Origin: Chloroflexota bacterium
GTDB taxonomy: Bacteria > Chloroflexota > Anaerolineae > Anaerolineales > UBA11858
DNA length: 9,653 nt
Assembly: GCA_030666985.1 (NCBI GenBank)
Contig: DAOUWT010000080.1
Coordinates: forward strand, 1 to 9,653
Direction: 5' to 3'
Below are positions 1-5,118 of the stretch, in pieces. The notes beneath the pieces were generated by a model, which ran no database searches, had not been told where the DNA came from, and saw only the letters and a program-made list of their open reading frames with translations. Both the position numbers and the translations under genes were made by a program. The number at the start of each line of letters is the position of its first letter. Within the stretch, counting starts at the first letter, position 1.

Positions 1-21
1 GAAGGGGGAAGAGGGAAGGGG
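1..21. repeat. short heptamer array, GAAGRGG
   Basis: Three contiguous 7-bp units (GAAGGGG, GAAGAGG, GAAGGGG) open the window. They lie downstream of the nusB stop and are separated from a second heptamer array (50-98) by about 28 bp of unremarkable sequence. The array may continue to the left of the window. No gene or terminator hairpin is visible in 1-49. Confidence 0.5.
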
Positions 22-49
22 CAGGTGTGCGAATGGGCGCGTGGGAGAG

Positions 50-98
50 TCACTCATCACGTTTCACTCATCACTCATCACGTTTCACTCTTCACTCT
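50..98. repeat. heptamer array TCACTCA/TCACGTT at the nusB 3' end
   Basis: Seven uninterrupted 7-bp units can be read from 50 to 98: TCACTCA, TCACGTT, TCACTCA, TCACTCA, TCACGTT, TCACTCT, TCACTCT. The last two units lie inside the nusB reading frame. The first three bases of the unit at 85-91 are the nusB stop codon (TGA on the minus strand). The same unit family recurs at 1506-1540, where it ends another gene in the same register. Function is unknown. Confidence 0.85.
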
Positions 99-519
99 TG
101 AGAGCTTGTTGGAGTTCGTTCACTTGTTCGGCTAAACTGCCTAGGACGCCGTTCACAAAGCGAGGTGCGCTGTCGGAGCCGTAGGTTTTTGCCAATTCAA
201 CCGCTTCGTTGATGGCTACTTTTAGGGGCGTTTCTCCATTGACGGCGAATTCCCACAGGGCCAGGCGGATGATGTTGCGGTCTATGATGGCGACTTGGTC
301 TAAGGGCCATTCAGGGGCGTGTTCGCTGATGTGGGCGTCTAACTTGGAGGCCAGTGGCCACACGCCTAGCACGATCTCTCGGATGAAGTTGGTGTGGCTC
401 TCGTCTAAAGCTGCGGCATCAATACGTTCTTTGAGTACCCTGCCAATGGGGTGCTGAACGATATCTAGTTCGTAGAGTGCTTGTAATGCGACCCCGCGTG
501 CTTTGGTGCGAGTTTTCAT
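85..519 (-). CDS. nusB: transcription antitermination factor NusB
   Basis: NusB binds boxA RNA together with ribosomal protein S10 (NusE) and takes part in the antitermination complex that supports rRNA transcription. The 144-aa product has the usual length for the family. It shows the typical N-terminal start (KTRTKARGVALQALYELD), the central segment around residues 80-90 (DRNIIRLALWE), and the highly conserved C-terminal block at about residues 98-129, which includes INEAVELAKTYG and FVNGVLG. The ATG at 519 gives a full-length N-terminus and lies 10 bp after the stop of the Asp23-family gene, so the two are probably co-transcribed. No clear Shine-Dalgarno sequence precedes it, which suggests translational coupling. 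The last four residues (KSEE) and the TGA stop are written by a heptamer repeat. Confidence 0.96.
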   Translation of the reverse strand: MKTRTKARGVALQALYELDIVQHPIGRVLKERIDAAALDESHTNFIREIVLGVWPLASKLDAHISEHAPEWPLDQVAIIDRNIIRLALWEFAVNGETPLKVAINEAVELAKTYGSDSAPRFVNGVLGSLAEQVNELQQALKSEE

Positions 520-529
520 GTCTGGCCAA

Positions 530-892
530 TTACTCTGTTATAGTGTTATCGGGGTAATTGATGTCTTCGACGTGGACGTTGACGGATCCTACTTCCATGC
601 CCACCATCTGAGAAATGGCACGCTCGACGGCTTGTTGAACTTTTTTGCCGGTGTCCCGGACGTTTACCTTATTGCTAAGGATGGTGTAGATGTCGGCGTA
701 TACGCGTTGGTCATCTTTGATCTGGAGGCGAACTCCATCACCTTGGCCGCGTCTGAAGATGTTGTTCACGCCGCCAGGGAGTTGTGCCAGCCGGCTCACT
801 CCTTCTACCTGAAGGGCGGCTGATTTTGCGATGGTCACTAGTACACTGGGGGCAATGGTTGTTTTTCCGGGAGGGCGGGTTGAGTCTGCCAT
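530..892 (-). CDS. Asp23/Gls24 family envelope stress protein
   Basis: This 120-aa protein belongs to the Asp23/Gls24 (DUF322) family. It has an N-terminal segment with the IAPSVLVTIAKSAALQVEGV pattern (residues 13-32) and a C-terminal beta-alpha unit ending in VNVHVEDINY (residues 104-113). Family members are small cytoplasmic proteins linked to alkaline or envelope stress in Gram-positive bacteria; the exact role in other phyla is not settled. The gene often sits directly upstream of nusB, as here. The start at 892 is supported by a strong AGGAG placed 7 nt before the ATG. The long leader upstream is built almost entirely from two octamer repeat arrays of opposite sense. Confidence 0.9.
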   Translation of the reverse strand: MADSTRPPGKTTIAPSVLVTIAKSAALQVEGVSRLAQLPGGVNNIFRRGQGDGVRLQIKDDQRVYADIYTILSNKVNVRDTGKKVQQAVERAISQMVGMEVGSVNVHVEDINYPDNTITE

Positions 893-907
893 TTTTTTCT
901 CCTAAGA

Positions 908-972
908 TTGGTAAGTTGGTAAGTTGGTAAATTGGTGTATTGGTGAAATTGGTAAGTTGGTATATTGGCTGT
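908..972. repeat. octamer array TTGGTAAG upstream of the Asp23-family gene
   Basis: Eight near-identical units run from 908 to 972: TTGGTAAG twice, TTGGTAAA, TTGGTGTA, TTGGTGAAA (9 nt), TTGGTAAG, TTGGTATA and TTGGCTGT. On the transcribed minus strand the array reads as ACCAA repeats and ends just before the AGGAG of the Asp23-family gene. It is largely complementary to the array at 989-1036. Confidence 0.85.
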
Positions 973-988
973 GCTAGATAATCGCTTT

Positions 989-1036
989 CCCAATTTCCCA
1001 GTCTCCCAGTCTACCAATTTACCAGTCTACCAATAT
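989..1036. repeat. octamer array CCCAGTCT/ACCAATTT, complementary to 908-972
   Basis: Six exact 8-bp units run from 989 to 1036: CCCAATTT, CCCAGTCT, CCCAGTCT, ACCAATTT, ACCAGTCT, ACCAATAT. The array has the opposite sense to the TTGGTAAG array. For example CCAATTTACCA at 1014-1024 is the exact reverse complement of TGGTAAATTGG at 925-935. About 16 bp of non-repetitive sequence separates the two arms, so a long imperfect stem could form in the transcript. Confidence 0.85.
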
Positions 1037-1040
1037 TATA
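1035..1040 (-). promoter_or_regulatory. possible -10 element for the Asp23-family gene and nusB
   Basis: A perfect TATAAT hexamer lies on the minus strand between the L32 terminator and the octamer arrays. No convincing -35 box is seen 16-18 bp upstream, where the sequence is the terminator U-tract. If it is used, the transcript would begin near 1028 and carry a leader of roughly 135 nt made mostly of repeats. This is a weak call. Confidence 0.3.
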
Positions 1041-1054
1041 ACGCATTGAGGCTT

Positions 1055-1101
1055 AAAAACATAGTAGGCCGCGAAAATCACGGCCTACTTGAGTTTTTTT
1101 T
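1055..1101 (-). terminator. intrinsic terminator downstream of L32, possibly bidirectional
   Basis: A perfect 9-bp stem, AGTAGGCCG at 1063-1071 and CGGCCTACT at 1081-1089, encloses a 9-nt loop. On the minus strand it is followed after three bases by five T residues, which suits termination of the L32 transcript. On the plus strand it is followed by eight T residues (1094-1101), so it could also stop antisense transcription. The hairpin begins about 28 bp after the L32 stop codon. Confidence 0.8.
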
Positions 1102-1117
1102 GTTCTAAAAGCGAAAT

Positions 1118-1294
1118 TTATTTTTCTATTACTTCGCGGCCTTTGTAGAATCCGCAATTGGGGCACACGCGGTGGGGGAGACGCTTCTCACCGCAATTGC
1201 TGCATTGCACTAAAGCTCTGGTCTTGAGGGCATCATGTGCGCGGCGGCGATTCTTGCGCCCTCGTGAGGTTCGTTGTTTTGGTAGGGGGGTCAT
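1118..1294 (-). CDS. rpmF: 50S ribosomal protein bL32, zinc-ribbon form
   Basis: This 58-aa basic protein is bL32 of the large ribosomal subunit. The N-terminal MTPLPKQRTSRGRKNRRR and the four zinc-ligand cysteines C31, C34, C44 and C47 (CxxC-x9-CxxC) identify the zinc-binding (C+) version. The frame stays open 30 codons further upstream, but the start at 1294 is preferred: it matches the family N-terminus and follows an AGGAGA site by 7 nt. The DUF177 gene that precedes rpmF in many bacteria is absent. The gene has its own near-consensus promoter and terminator, so it looks monocistronic. Confidence 0.95.
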   Translation of the reverse strand: MTPLPKQRTSRGRKNRRRAHDALKTRALVQCSNCGEKRLPHRVCPNCGFYKGREVIEK

Positions 1295-1301
1295 GGTATT
1301 T

Positions 1302-1307
1302 TCTCCT
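1302..1307 (-). promoter_or_regulatory. Shine-Dalgarno site that fixes the rpmF start
   Basis: AGGAGA on the minus strand lies 7 nt upstream of the ATG at 1294. It supports the 58-aa form of L32 over an in-frame extension that would be translated from leader and heptamer repeat sequence. Confidence 0.85.
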
Positions 1308-1319
1308 GCGTTATCTGAT

Positions 1320-1361
1320 TTGTGAAGCGTGATGCGTGTTACGTGATGCGTGTTGCGTATT
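1320..1361. repeat. heptamer array GCGTGTT/GCGTGAT in the rpmF leader
   Basis: Six 7-bp units are contiguous from 1320: TTGTGAA, GCGTGAT, GCGTGTT, ACGTGAT, GCGTGTT, GCGTATT. The array lies between the rpmF promoter and the Shine-Dalgarno site and would be transcribed as part of the 5' leader. The rest of this gap (1362-1435 and 1464-1505) shows no gene. Confidence 0.8.
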
Positions 1362-1435
1362 AGGTATTTGCATTTCCGTTTCACGGGTAGGAACGGTCTA
1401 AATCTTGTTAATTTCTTGTTTTATTAAGCAGGTAG

Positions 1436-1463
1436 ATTATATGATAGAGGTGAATTATGTCAA
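1436..1463 (-). promoter_or_regulatory. sigma-70-type promoter for rpmF
   Basis: On the minus strand a perfect -35 hexamer TTGACA (1463-1458) and a perfect -10 hexamer TATAAT (1441-1436) are separated by 16 bp. Transcription would start near 1429 and give a leader of about 135 nt before the rpmF ATG. This is the best promoter in the window and fits a highly expressed ribosomal protein gene. Confidence 0.85.
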
Positions 1464-1505
1464 GGTATTTTGTGGCGGGCGCGGGGAGTGCTAAAATGTT
1501 GTTGG

Positions 1506-1540
1506 TCACGTTTCACTCTTCATGTTTCACTCCTCACTCC
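1506..1540. repeat. heptamer array TCACTCC/TCACGTT at the hydrolase 3' end
   Basis: Five exact 7-bp units are present: TCACGTT, TCACTCT, TCATGTT, TCACTCC, TCACTCC. The first three bases of the unit at 1534-1540 form the stop codon of the hydrolase gene on the minus strand. This is the same unit family and the same stop-codon register as the array at 50-98, more than 1.4 kb away. Confidence 0.85.
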
Positions 1541-2451
1541 CCAAGCAAATAAAGCAAATACTGATCAAAAAAGGCAATCATCTGCCGTTCATATTCATCT
1601 GGGTAGGCCGTATATAGCCCCACGTGCCCGGCTCCGAACTCGGTCCACAGCAAACGTGGTTCACCGGTGTTTTCGTATAGCCAATATATAAAATCTGACA
1701 AAACAGTCCCATCTGTTTCATCCTGAATAAGAAACACAGGCCGGGGGCTGATTTCTCCAATTACGTCCACGGGGCGCAGATCGTCCACGCTCAGGCCGGT
1801 TTCTAGCTCGACAAAGAAGCGCAGTCCGGGCCTCAGTGGGGGATAGGACACCATTTTAATGAGCATGTCTTCGATGGCGGCGAATGAACTATCGGCTATG
1901 AGTGCCTCAATCTTAAGGGCCTCTATGGCGGAATATTCAGCCGTGGCTTGGATGAGAGTAGCCGCTCCCATGGATTGACCGTAAGCGCCGATGTGTTCGA
2001 CTTCTGGCTGTCGGGACACGAACTCTAGGGCGGCGGCCACGTCGCGGACCTCGTAAGCTCCCCAGGTGCAGATTTCGCCCTCGCTCTCACCGTGGGCACG
2101 GGCATCCCAGGAGAGGACGCCGTATCTGTGCCGGGCAAATAGGGCGTGCATATTTGAAGCGCGGATGCTGCCGTATCCATGCGCGACCAATATCAAGGCT
2201 CCATTCTGGGAGGGCGTGTACCAGGCGGCCAGGTCAATGCCATCTCCGGTGGTGATGGTGACGGATTGGTACTCCACGCCAAACTGGGCAGGGGTATCTC
2301 CTGGCGAGCGTGAGGCTCGTTTGGGGTGGAGATAGTGTTGCGCTCCCTGGTAACTGACGCGCACGAAGACCCCCAGGATGCCTAGTCCCAGGGTCAGGAG
2401 GGCAAAGAGTATCAGGTTGCGCCAGTAGGTATAGGTGTTGGGAGTGTTCAT
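1534..2451 (-). CDS. membrane-anchored alpha/beta hydrolase
   Basis: This 305-aa protein has a single N-terminal hydrophobic segment at about residues 12-31, likely a membrane anchor or uncleaved signal, followed by an alpha/beta-hydrolase fold. Visible elements are the oxyanion-hole region LVAHGYG (88-94), the nucleophile elbow GQSMG with S160, a probable acid D247 in QDETDGTV, and the catalytic H276 in GAGHVG. Spacing matches serine hydrolases of the BAAT/dienelactone-hydrolase-like type related to YqkD/BEM46 proteins. The substrate cannot be told from the sequence; an ester or peptide-like bond is expected. No Shine-Dalgarno is seen before the ATG at 2451, because heptamer and octamer repeats abut the start. 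The helicase stop is 81 bp upstream. A heptamer repeat supplies its stop codon. Confidence 0.88.
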   Translation of the reverse strand: MNTPNTYTYWRNLILFALLTLGLGILGVFVRVSYQGAQHYLHPKRASRSPGDTPAQFGVEYQSVTITTGDGIDLAAWYTPSQNGALILVAHGYGSIRASNMHALFARHRYGVLSWDARAHGESEGEICTWGAYEVRDVAAALEFVSRQPEVEHIGAYGQSMGAATLIQATAEYSAIEALKIEALIADSSFAAIEDMLIKMVSYPPLRPGLRFFVELETGLSVDDLRPVDVIGEISPRPVFLIQDETDGTVLSDFIYWLYENTGEPRLLWTEFGAGHVGLYTAYPDEYERQMIAFFDQYLLYLLGE

Positions 2452-2463
2452 TGGCTATTAGAT

Positions 2464-2494
2464 ATTGGGTATTGGGTATTGGTAGATTGGTGGG
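2464..2494. repeat. heptamer/octamer array ATTGGGT upstream of the hydrolase
   Basis: Units ATTGGGT, ATTGGGT, ATTGGTAG and ATTGGTGGG lie between the helicase and hydrolase genes. The opposite-sense CCAATAT units at 2538-2553 are inside the helicase 3' end, so the two could pair in a transcript of the minus strand. Confidence 0.65.
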
Positions 2495-2523
2495 TAACAG
2501 GCAATCAGGAAACCAGGAGAGCA

Positions 2524-2540
2524 GGGATTAGTCTAATCCC
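2524..2540. repeat. 17-bp palindrome spanning the helicase stop codon
   Basis: GGGATTAG and CTAATCCC are exact inverted repeats around a single central base at 2532. As RNA this gives a 7-bp stem with a 3-nt loop. The helicase TAG stop (2535-2533) lies inside it. No U-tract follows on the minus strand, so it is not a standard intrinsic terminator; it could be an operator or a by-product of repeat growth. Confidence 0.65.
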
Positions 2541-5055
2541 CAATATCCAATATTTCCAAAATCCTTCTCACCTCCCTCTTCCCCCCCGACCCCAGCTCCC
2601 CGCCGGGGCCAACGCAAGAGGGACACCCATCCTGGCACGAGCAGCCTGAGACCAATTCGTGCGCTTGTCGAATCAACTCGTCATGCCTTTCGTATAGACG
2701 AGCGCTGAACCCCACCCCGGCTGGGATTTGCTCATAAATGACCACCGTCGGCTGCCCATCCCCCAGGGGAGATTTCGGGTCGGCGTGAAGGCCCAGGTCG
2801 TGCCGGTCGCACATCAGCAGCAGGGGAGCCAAGTGTCCCAGCGTGTAGGCCAGTCCGCTCAAGCCGCTTTTTACGCGCACCACGTTTTCCACACGGCTGT
2901 GGCAGCGCGGGCAAAGAGTGATGAGATTCTCCAGGCGGTTGGCCTCTTCTCGATTGGTGAAACTCCGAAAAGGGATTTTATGATGCACATGATGTTGTCG
3001 CTCATTTTCTGGGATTCCGCACACGCCGCAGCGATAATGGTCGCGGGCGCGGACTTTGTGGCGGATTTCATCCCAGCGGGGGCCGTAGTCGTTGGGGTCG
3101 GAGCGCCATGCCCCGGCGTCACGCAACTCTTCCACGATTTCCTCCCCCAGGGCCAGCCAGTACCCCGTGGTGTGGAGCGTGGTGGGGGGGAGGTCTAGCT
3201 CTTCGTAGCCCAATTTCTCATAAGTTTTCCAATCTATTTTGTGAAAGCCCACCACCTGGCTCGTGACCGAAATCTCCCCGAAATACTTGACCCCTCTGGT
3301 GTTGAGAGGCTCGCCTGGTGTGGGGGACTCTCCCAGCACTTCTAGGCAGGCCACCTCGGTTTCTTTTTTGGCCTCGGTGTAATAATCTGCCCCCCAGGCT
3401 TGGAGTCCCGCCACCCCCCGCTCCAGGTCTAGGTCTTCCACTCTGTAAATCTCTCCCTCGTGGAGGTAAATTGCCCCCGGATGCGTCATCCAGTGTGCGC
3501 TGGCTTGGTCAATCTCGCCGATGATTTTCGACTTCCCATCTTCCTCGCCCCGCAGCAGAATCCGCTTCCCAGGCACGCTGCGCAGGGAGAGCGTGCCGGA
3601 GGGGTACTCGTCGCTCATCCAAAAATATTTTCCCGCCGAATGATGGAGAGACCCAGCCCCTTGGAGTACATCCAAAAACTCGACCGTCTGGGAGCGGCTC
3701 AGACTTCCGTAACACTCCCCAGCCTGAAACGGAAGTTCATAAACCGCACACCGAATGTGGTCGAGTAAAATGAGCAAATTATTCGGGTCTAGAAGGGCCT
3801 GTTCGGGGGAACGCTCGAAGAAATAATCTGGGTGACGGGCCAGAAATTGGTCTAGGGGATTGGCAGATGTCACCAAAACAGAGAGTGATGCCCCCCGGTT
3901 GCGGCCCGCCCTCCCCGCCTGTTGCCACGTCCCCGCGATGGTGCCAGGGTATCCCGCCAGGAGGGCGGCGTCCATCCCCCCGATGTCGATCCCTAGCTCC
4001 AAGGCGGTGGTCGCCACCACGGTTCGCACCTCCCCCCCGCGCAAGCCGGCCTCGATCTCCCTCCGCTGGCGGGGCAGGTATCCGCTGCGGTAGGCGCGAA
4101 TCTCCCCCGCCCCATCCCCCGAAATTTCGCGTAGTCGTTGCAGCATTTGCTCCACGCCCCGGCGAGAACGCCCAAAAATGATGGTTTGCACGCCGTAACT
4201 CAGCAGGTCGCTGGCAATGCGAACGCTCTCGGTTTGCGCTCCCACCCGCAGGCCGAGTTTTTCATCCGTGATGGGGGGATTGTAAATCAGAAAGTGTTTT
4301 TCCCCCCACGCCGAACCATCCTCGGTTATGATTTTCACCGGCTCCTCGATGAGCGTTTGCGCCAGCTCCTGGGGGTTGCCAATGGTGGCCGAGGTGAGAA
4401 TGAACTGCGGCCCCGGTAACCCGCACGCGCCATAATGAGCGGCAACCCGTTTCAGGCGGCGGATGACGTTAGCCACGTGCGAGCCGAACACACCCCGGTA
4501 AACGTGCATCTCGTCAATGACAATGAAGCGCAGTTGTGAGAAAAAAGCTTCCCATTGCGGGTGATGGGGGAGAATCCCCACGTGGAGCATGTCTGGGTTG
4601 GTGACGATGAGCTGCGCGTTGGCGCGTACCCTGGGGCGGGTGTGGCCGGGCGTATCGCCATCGTAAGCGGCGGCGGTCACGTGAGCCAGTCCCTCGACTT
4701 CAGCCAGTTGATCGGGGGCCAGGGCTTTGGGGGGGAAGAGGTAAAGGGCCCGCCCTGTGGGATTTTTCAGGAGATAGTCCAAGACGGGGAGGTTGTACGC
4801 CAGCGTTTTGCCGCTCGCCGTACCCGTCACCAGGGCTGTGTTGTGTCCCTGGTGGATGTTTTCCCACGCTTGGGCCTGGTGCGCGTAAAGGGTGGGGATG
4901 CCCCGCTCGTGGAGGGCCTGCCTCAGGCTGGGGGATAGGTTTTCCGGTAGGGGTGCGTGCCGCGCCACCCGGGCCGGAATCCGCTTCCAGGCCGTAACAT
5001 TGGGGGCAAATGAGGCGTCAGCGCGCCAGTGGCTGAGGAGGGAAAGGAGGGACAT
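2533..5055 (-). CDS. Hrq1/MrfA-like DEAD/DEAH helicase with internal HNH domain and DUF1998-type end
   Basis: This 840-aa protein is a superfamily 2 helicase resembling Hrq1/MrfA (YprA), a 3'-5' DNA helicase family linked to repair of crosslinks and bulky lesions. Visible motifs: Walker A TGTASGKT (77-84), motif II DEMH (181-184), motif III TSAT (221-224), ATTALELGIDIG (348-359) and motif VI QQAGRAGR (378-385). A C-terminal zinc module follows: C749 and CSCQDGCPSC (805-814). Between the middle domain and this end sits an HNH nuclease-like unit at about residues 660-722, with C676/C679 and C715/C718 as zinc pairs, H691/H692, N710 and H719. An exonuclease partner like MrfB is not in the window. 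The start at 5055 lacks a good Shine-Dalgarno, but the N-terminus looks natural. The last residues and stop lie in repeat sequence. Helicase identity is firm; nuclease activity is inferred. Confidence 0.92.
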   Translation of the reverse strand: MSLLSLLSHWRADASFAPNVTAWKRIPARVARHAPLPENLSPSLRQALHERGIPTLYAHQAQAWENIHQGHNTALVTGTASGKTLAYNLPVLDYLLKNPTGRALYLFPPKALAPDQLAEVEGLAHVTAAAYDGDTPGHTRPRVRANAQLIVTNPDMLHVGILPHHPQWEAFFSQLRFIVIDEMHVYRGVFGSHVANVIRRLKRVAAHYGACGLPGPQFILTSATIGNPQELAQTLIEEPVKIITEDGSAWGEKHFLIYNPPITDEKLGLRVGAQTESVRIASDLLSYGVQTIIFGRSRRGVEQMLQRLREISGDGAGEIRAYRSGYLPRQRREIEAGLRGGEVRTVVATTALELGIDIGGMDAALLAGYPGTIAGTWQQAGRAGRNRGASLSVLVTSANPLDQFLARHPDYFFERSPEQALLDPNNLLILLDHIRCAVYELPFQAGECYGSLSRSQTVEFLDVLQGAGSLHHSAGKYFWMSDEYPSGTLSLRSVPGKRILLRGEEDGKSKIIGEIDQASAHWMTHPGAIYLHEGEIYRVEDLDLERGVAGLQAWGADYYTEAKKETEVACLEVLGESPTPGEPLNTRGVKYFGEISVTSQVVGFHKIDWKTYEKLGYEELDLPPTTLHTTGYWLALGEEIVEELRDAGAWRSDPNDYGPRWDEIRHKVRARDHYRCGVCGIPENERQHHVHHKIPFRSFTNREEANRLENLITLCPRCHSRVENVVRVKSGLSGLAYTLGHLAPLLLMCDRHDLGLHADPKSPLGDGQPTVVIYEQIPAGVGFSARLYERHDELIRQAHELVSGCSCQDGCPSCVGPGGELGSGGKREVRRILEILDIGD
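2538..2553. repeat. CCAATAT units inside the helicase 3' end
   Basis: Two tandem 7-bp CCAATAT units (2540-2546, 2547-2553) encode the final residues of the helicase on the minus strand as ATATTGG repeats. They are opposite in sense to the ATTGGGT array at 2464-2494. Confidence 0.5.
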
Positions 5056-5090
5056 TTTTGGGACACGGAGTGGTCATATTCGCGGATGGC

Positions 5091-5118
5091 GTAACTCGCA
5101 ACTCCTAACCTGTAACTT
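5091..5118. repeat. heptamer array GTAACTC at the MFS 3' end
   Basis: Four contiguous 7-bp units are present: GTAACTC, GCAACTC, CTAACCT, GTAACTT. The MFS stop codon (TAG on the minus strand) is the first three bases of the unit at 5105-5111, and the last residues of the transporter are written by the neighbouring unit. A related array lies at 7432-7466. The rest of the 49-bp gap to the helicase start shows no strong signal. Confidence 0.8.

Noticed and set aside
503..823. Plus-strand open frame opposite the Asp23-family gene
   Set aside because: It is the mirror of a well-supported gene and shows no family features.
1094..1101. Terminator for a plus-strand gene
   Set aside because: The plus-strand T-tract is good, but no plus-strand gene lies upstream. 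The hairpin is better explained as the rpmF terminator with possible bidirectional action.
1295..1384. N-terminal extension of the L32 frame by 30 codons
   Set aside because: The extension is translated leader and heptamer repeat; the family N-terminus and an AGGAGA site both point to the ATG at 1294.
2890..3078. Intein or group I intron homing endonuclease in the helicase gene
   Set aside because: The HNH unit is short and in frame, with no intein splicing motifs and no interruption of a conserved helicase motif. It reads as a normal domain.
2728..4938. Several plus-strand open frames of 70-156 codons opposite the helicase
   Set aside because: They are antisense shadows of a GC-rich coding region, with no recognisable domain and no ribosome binding context.
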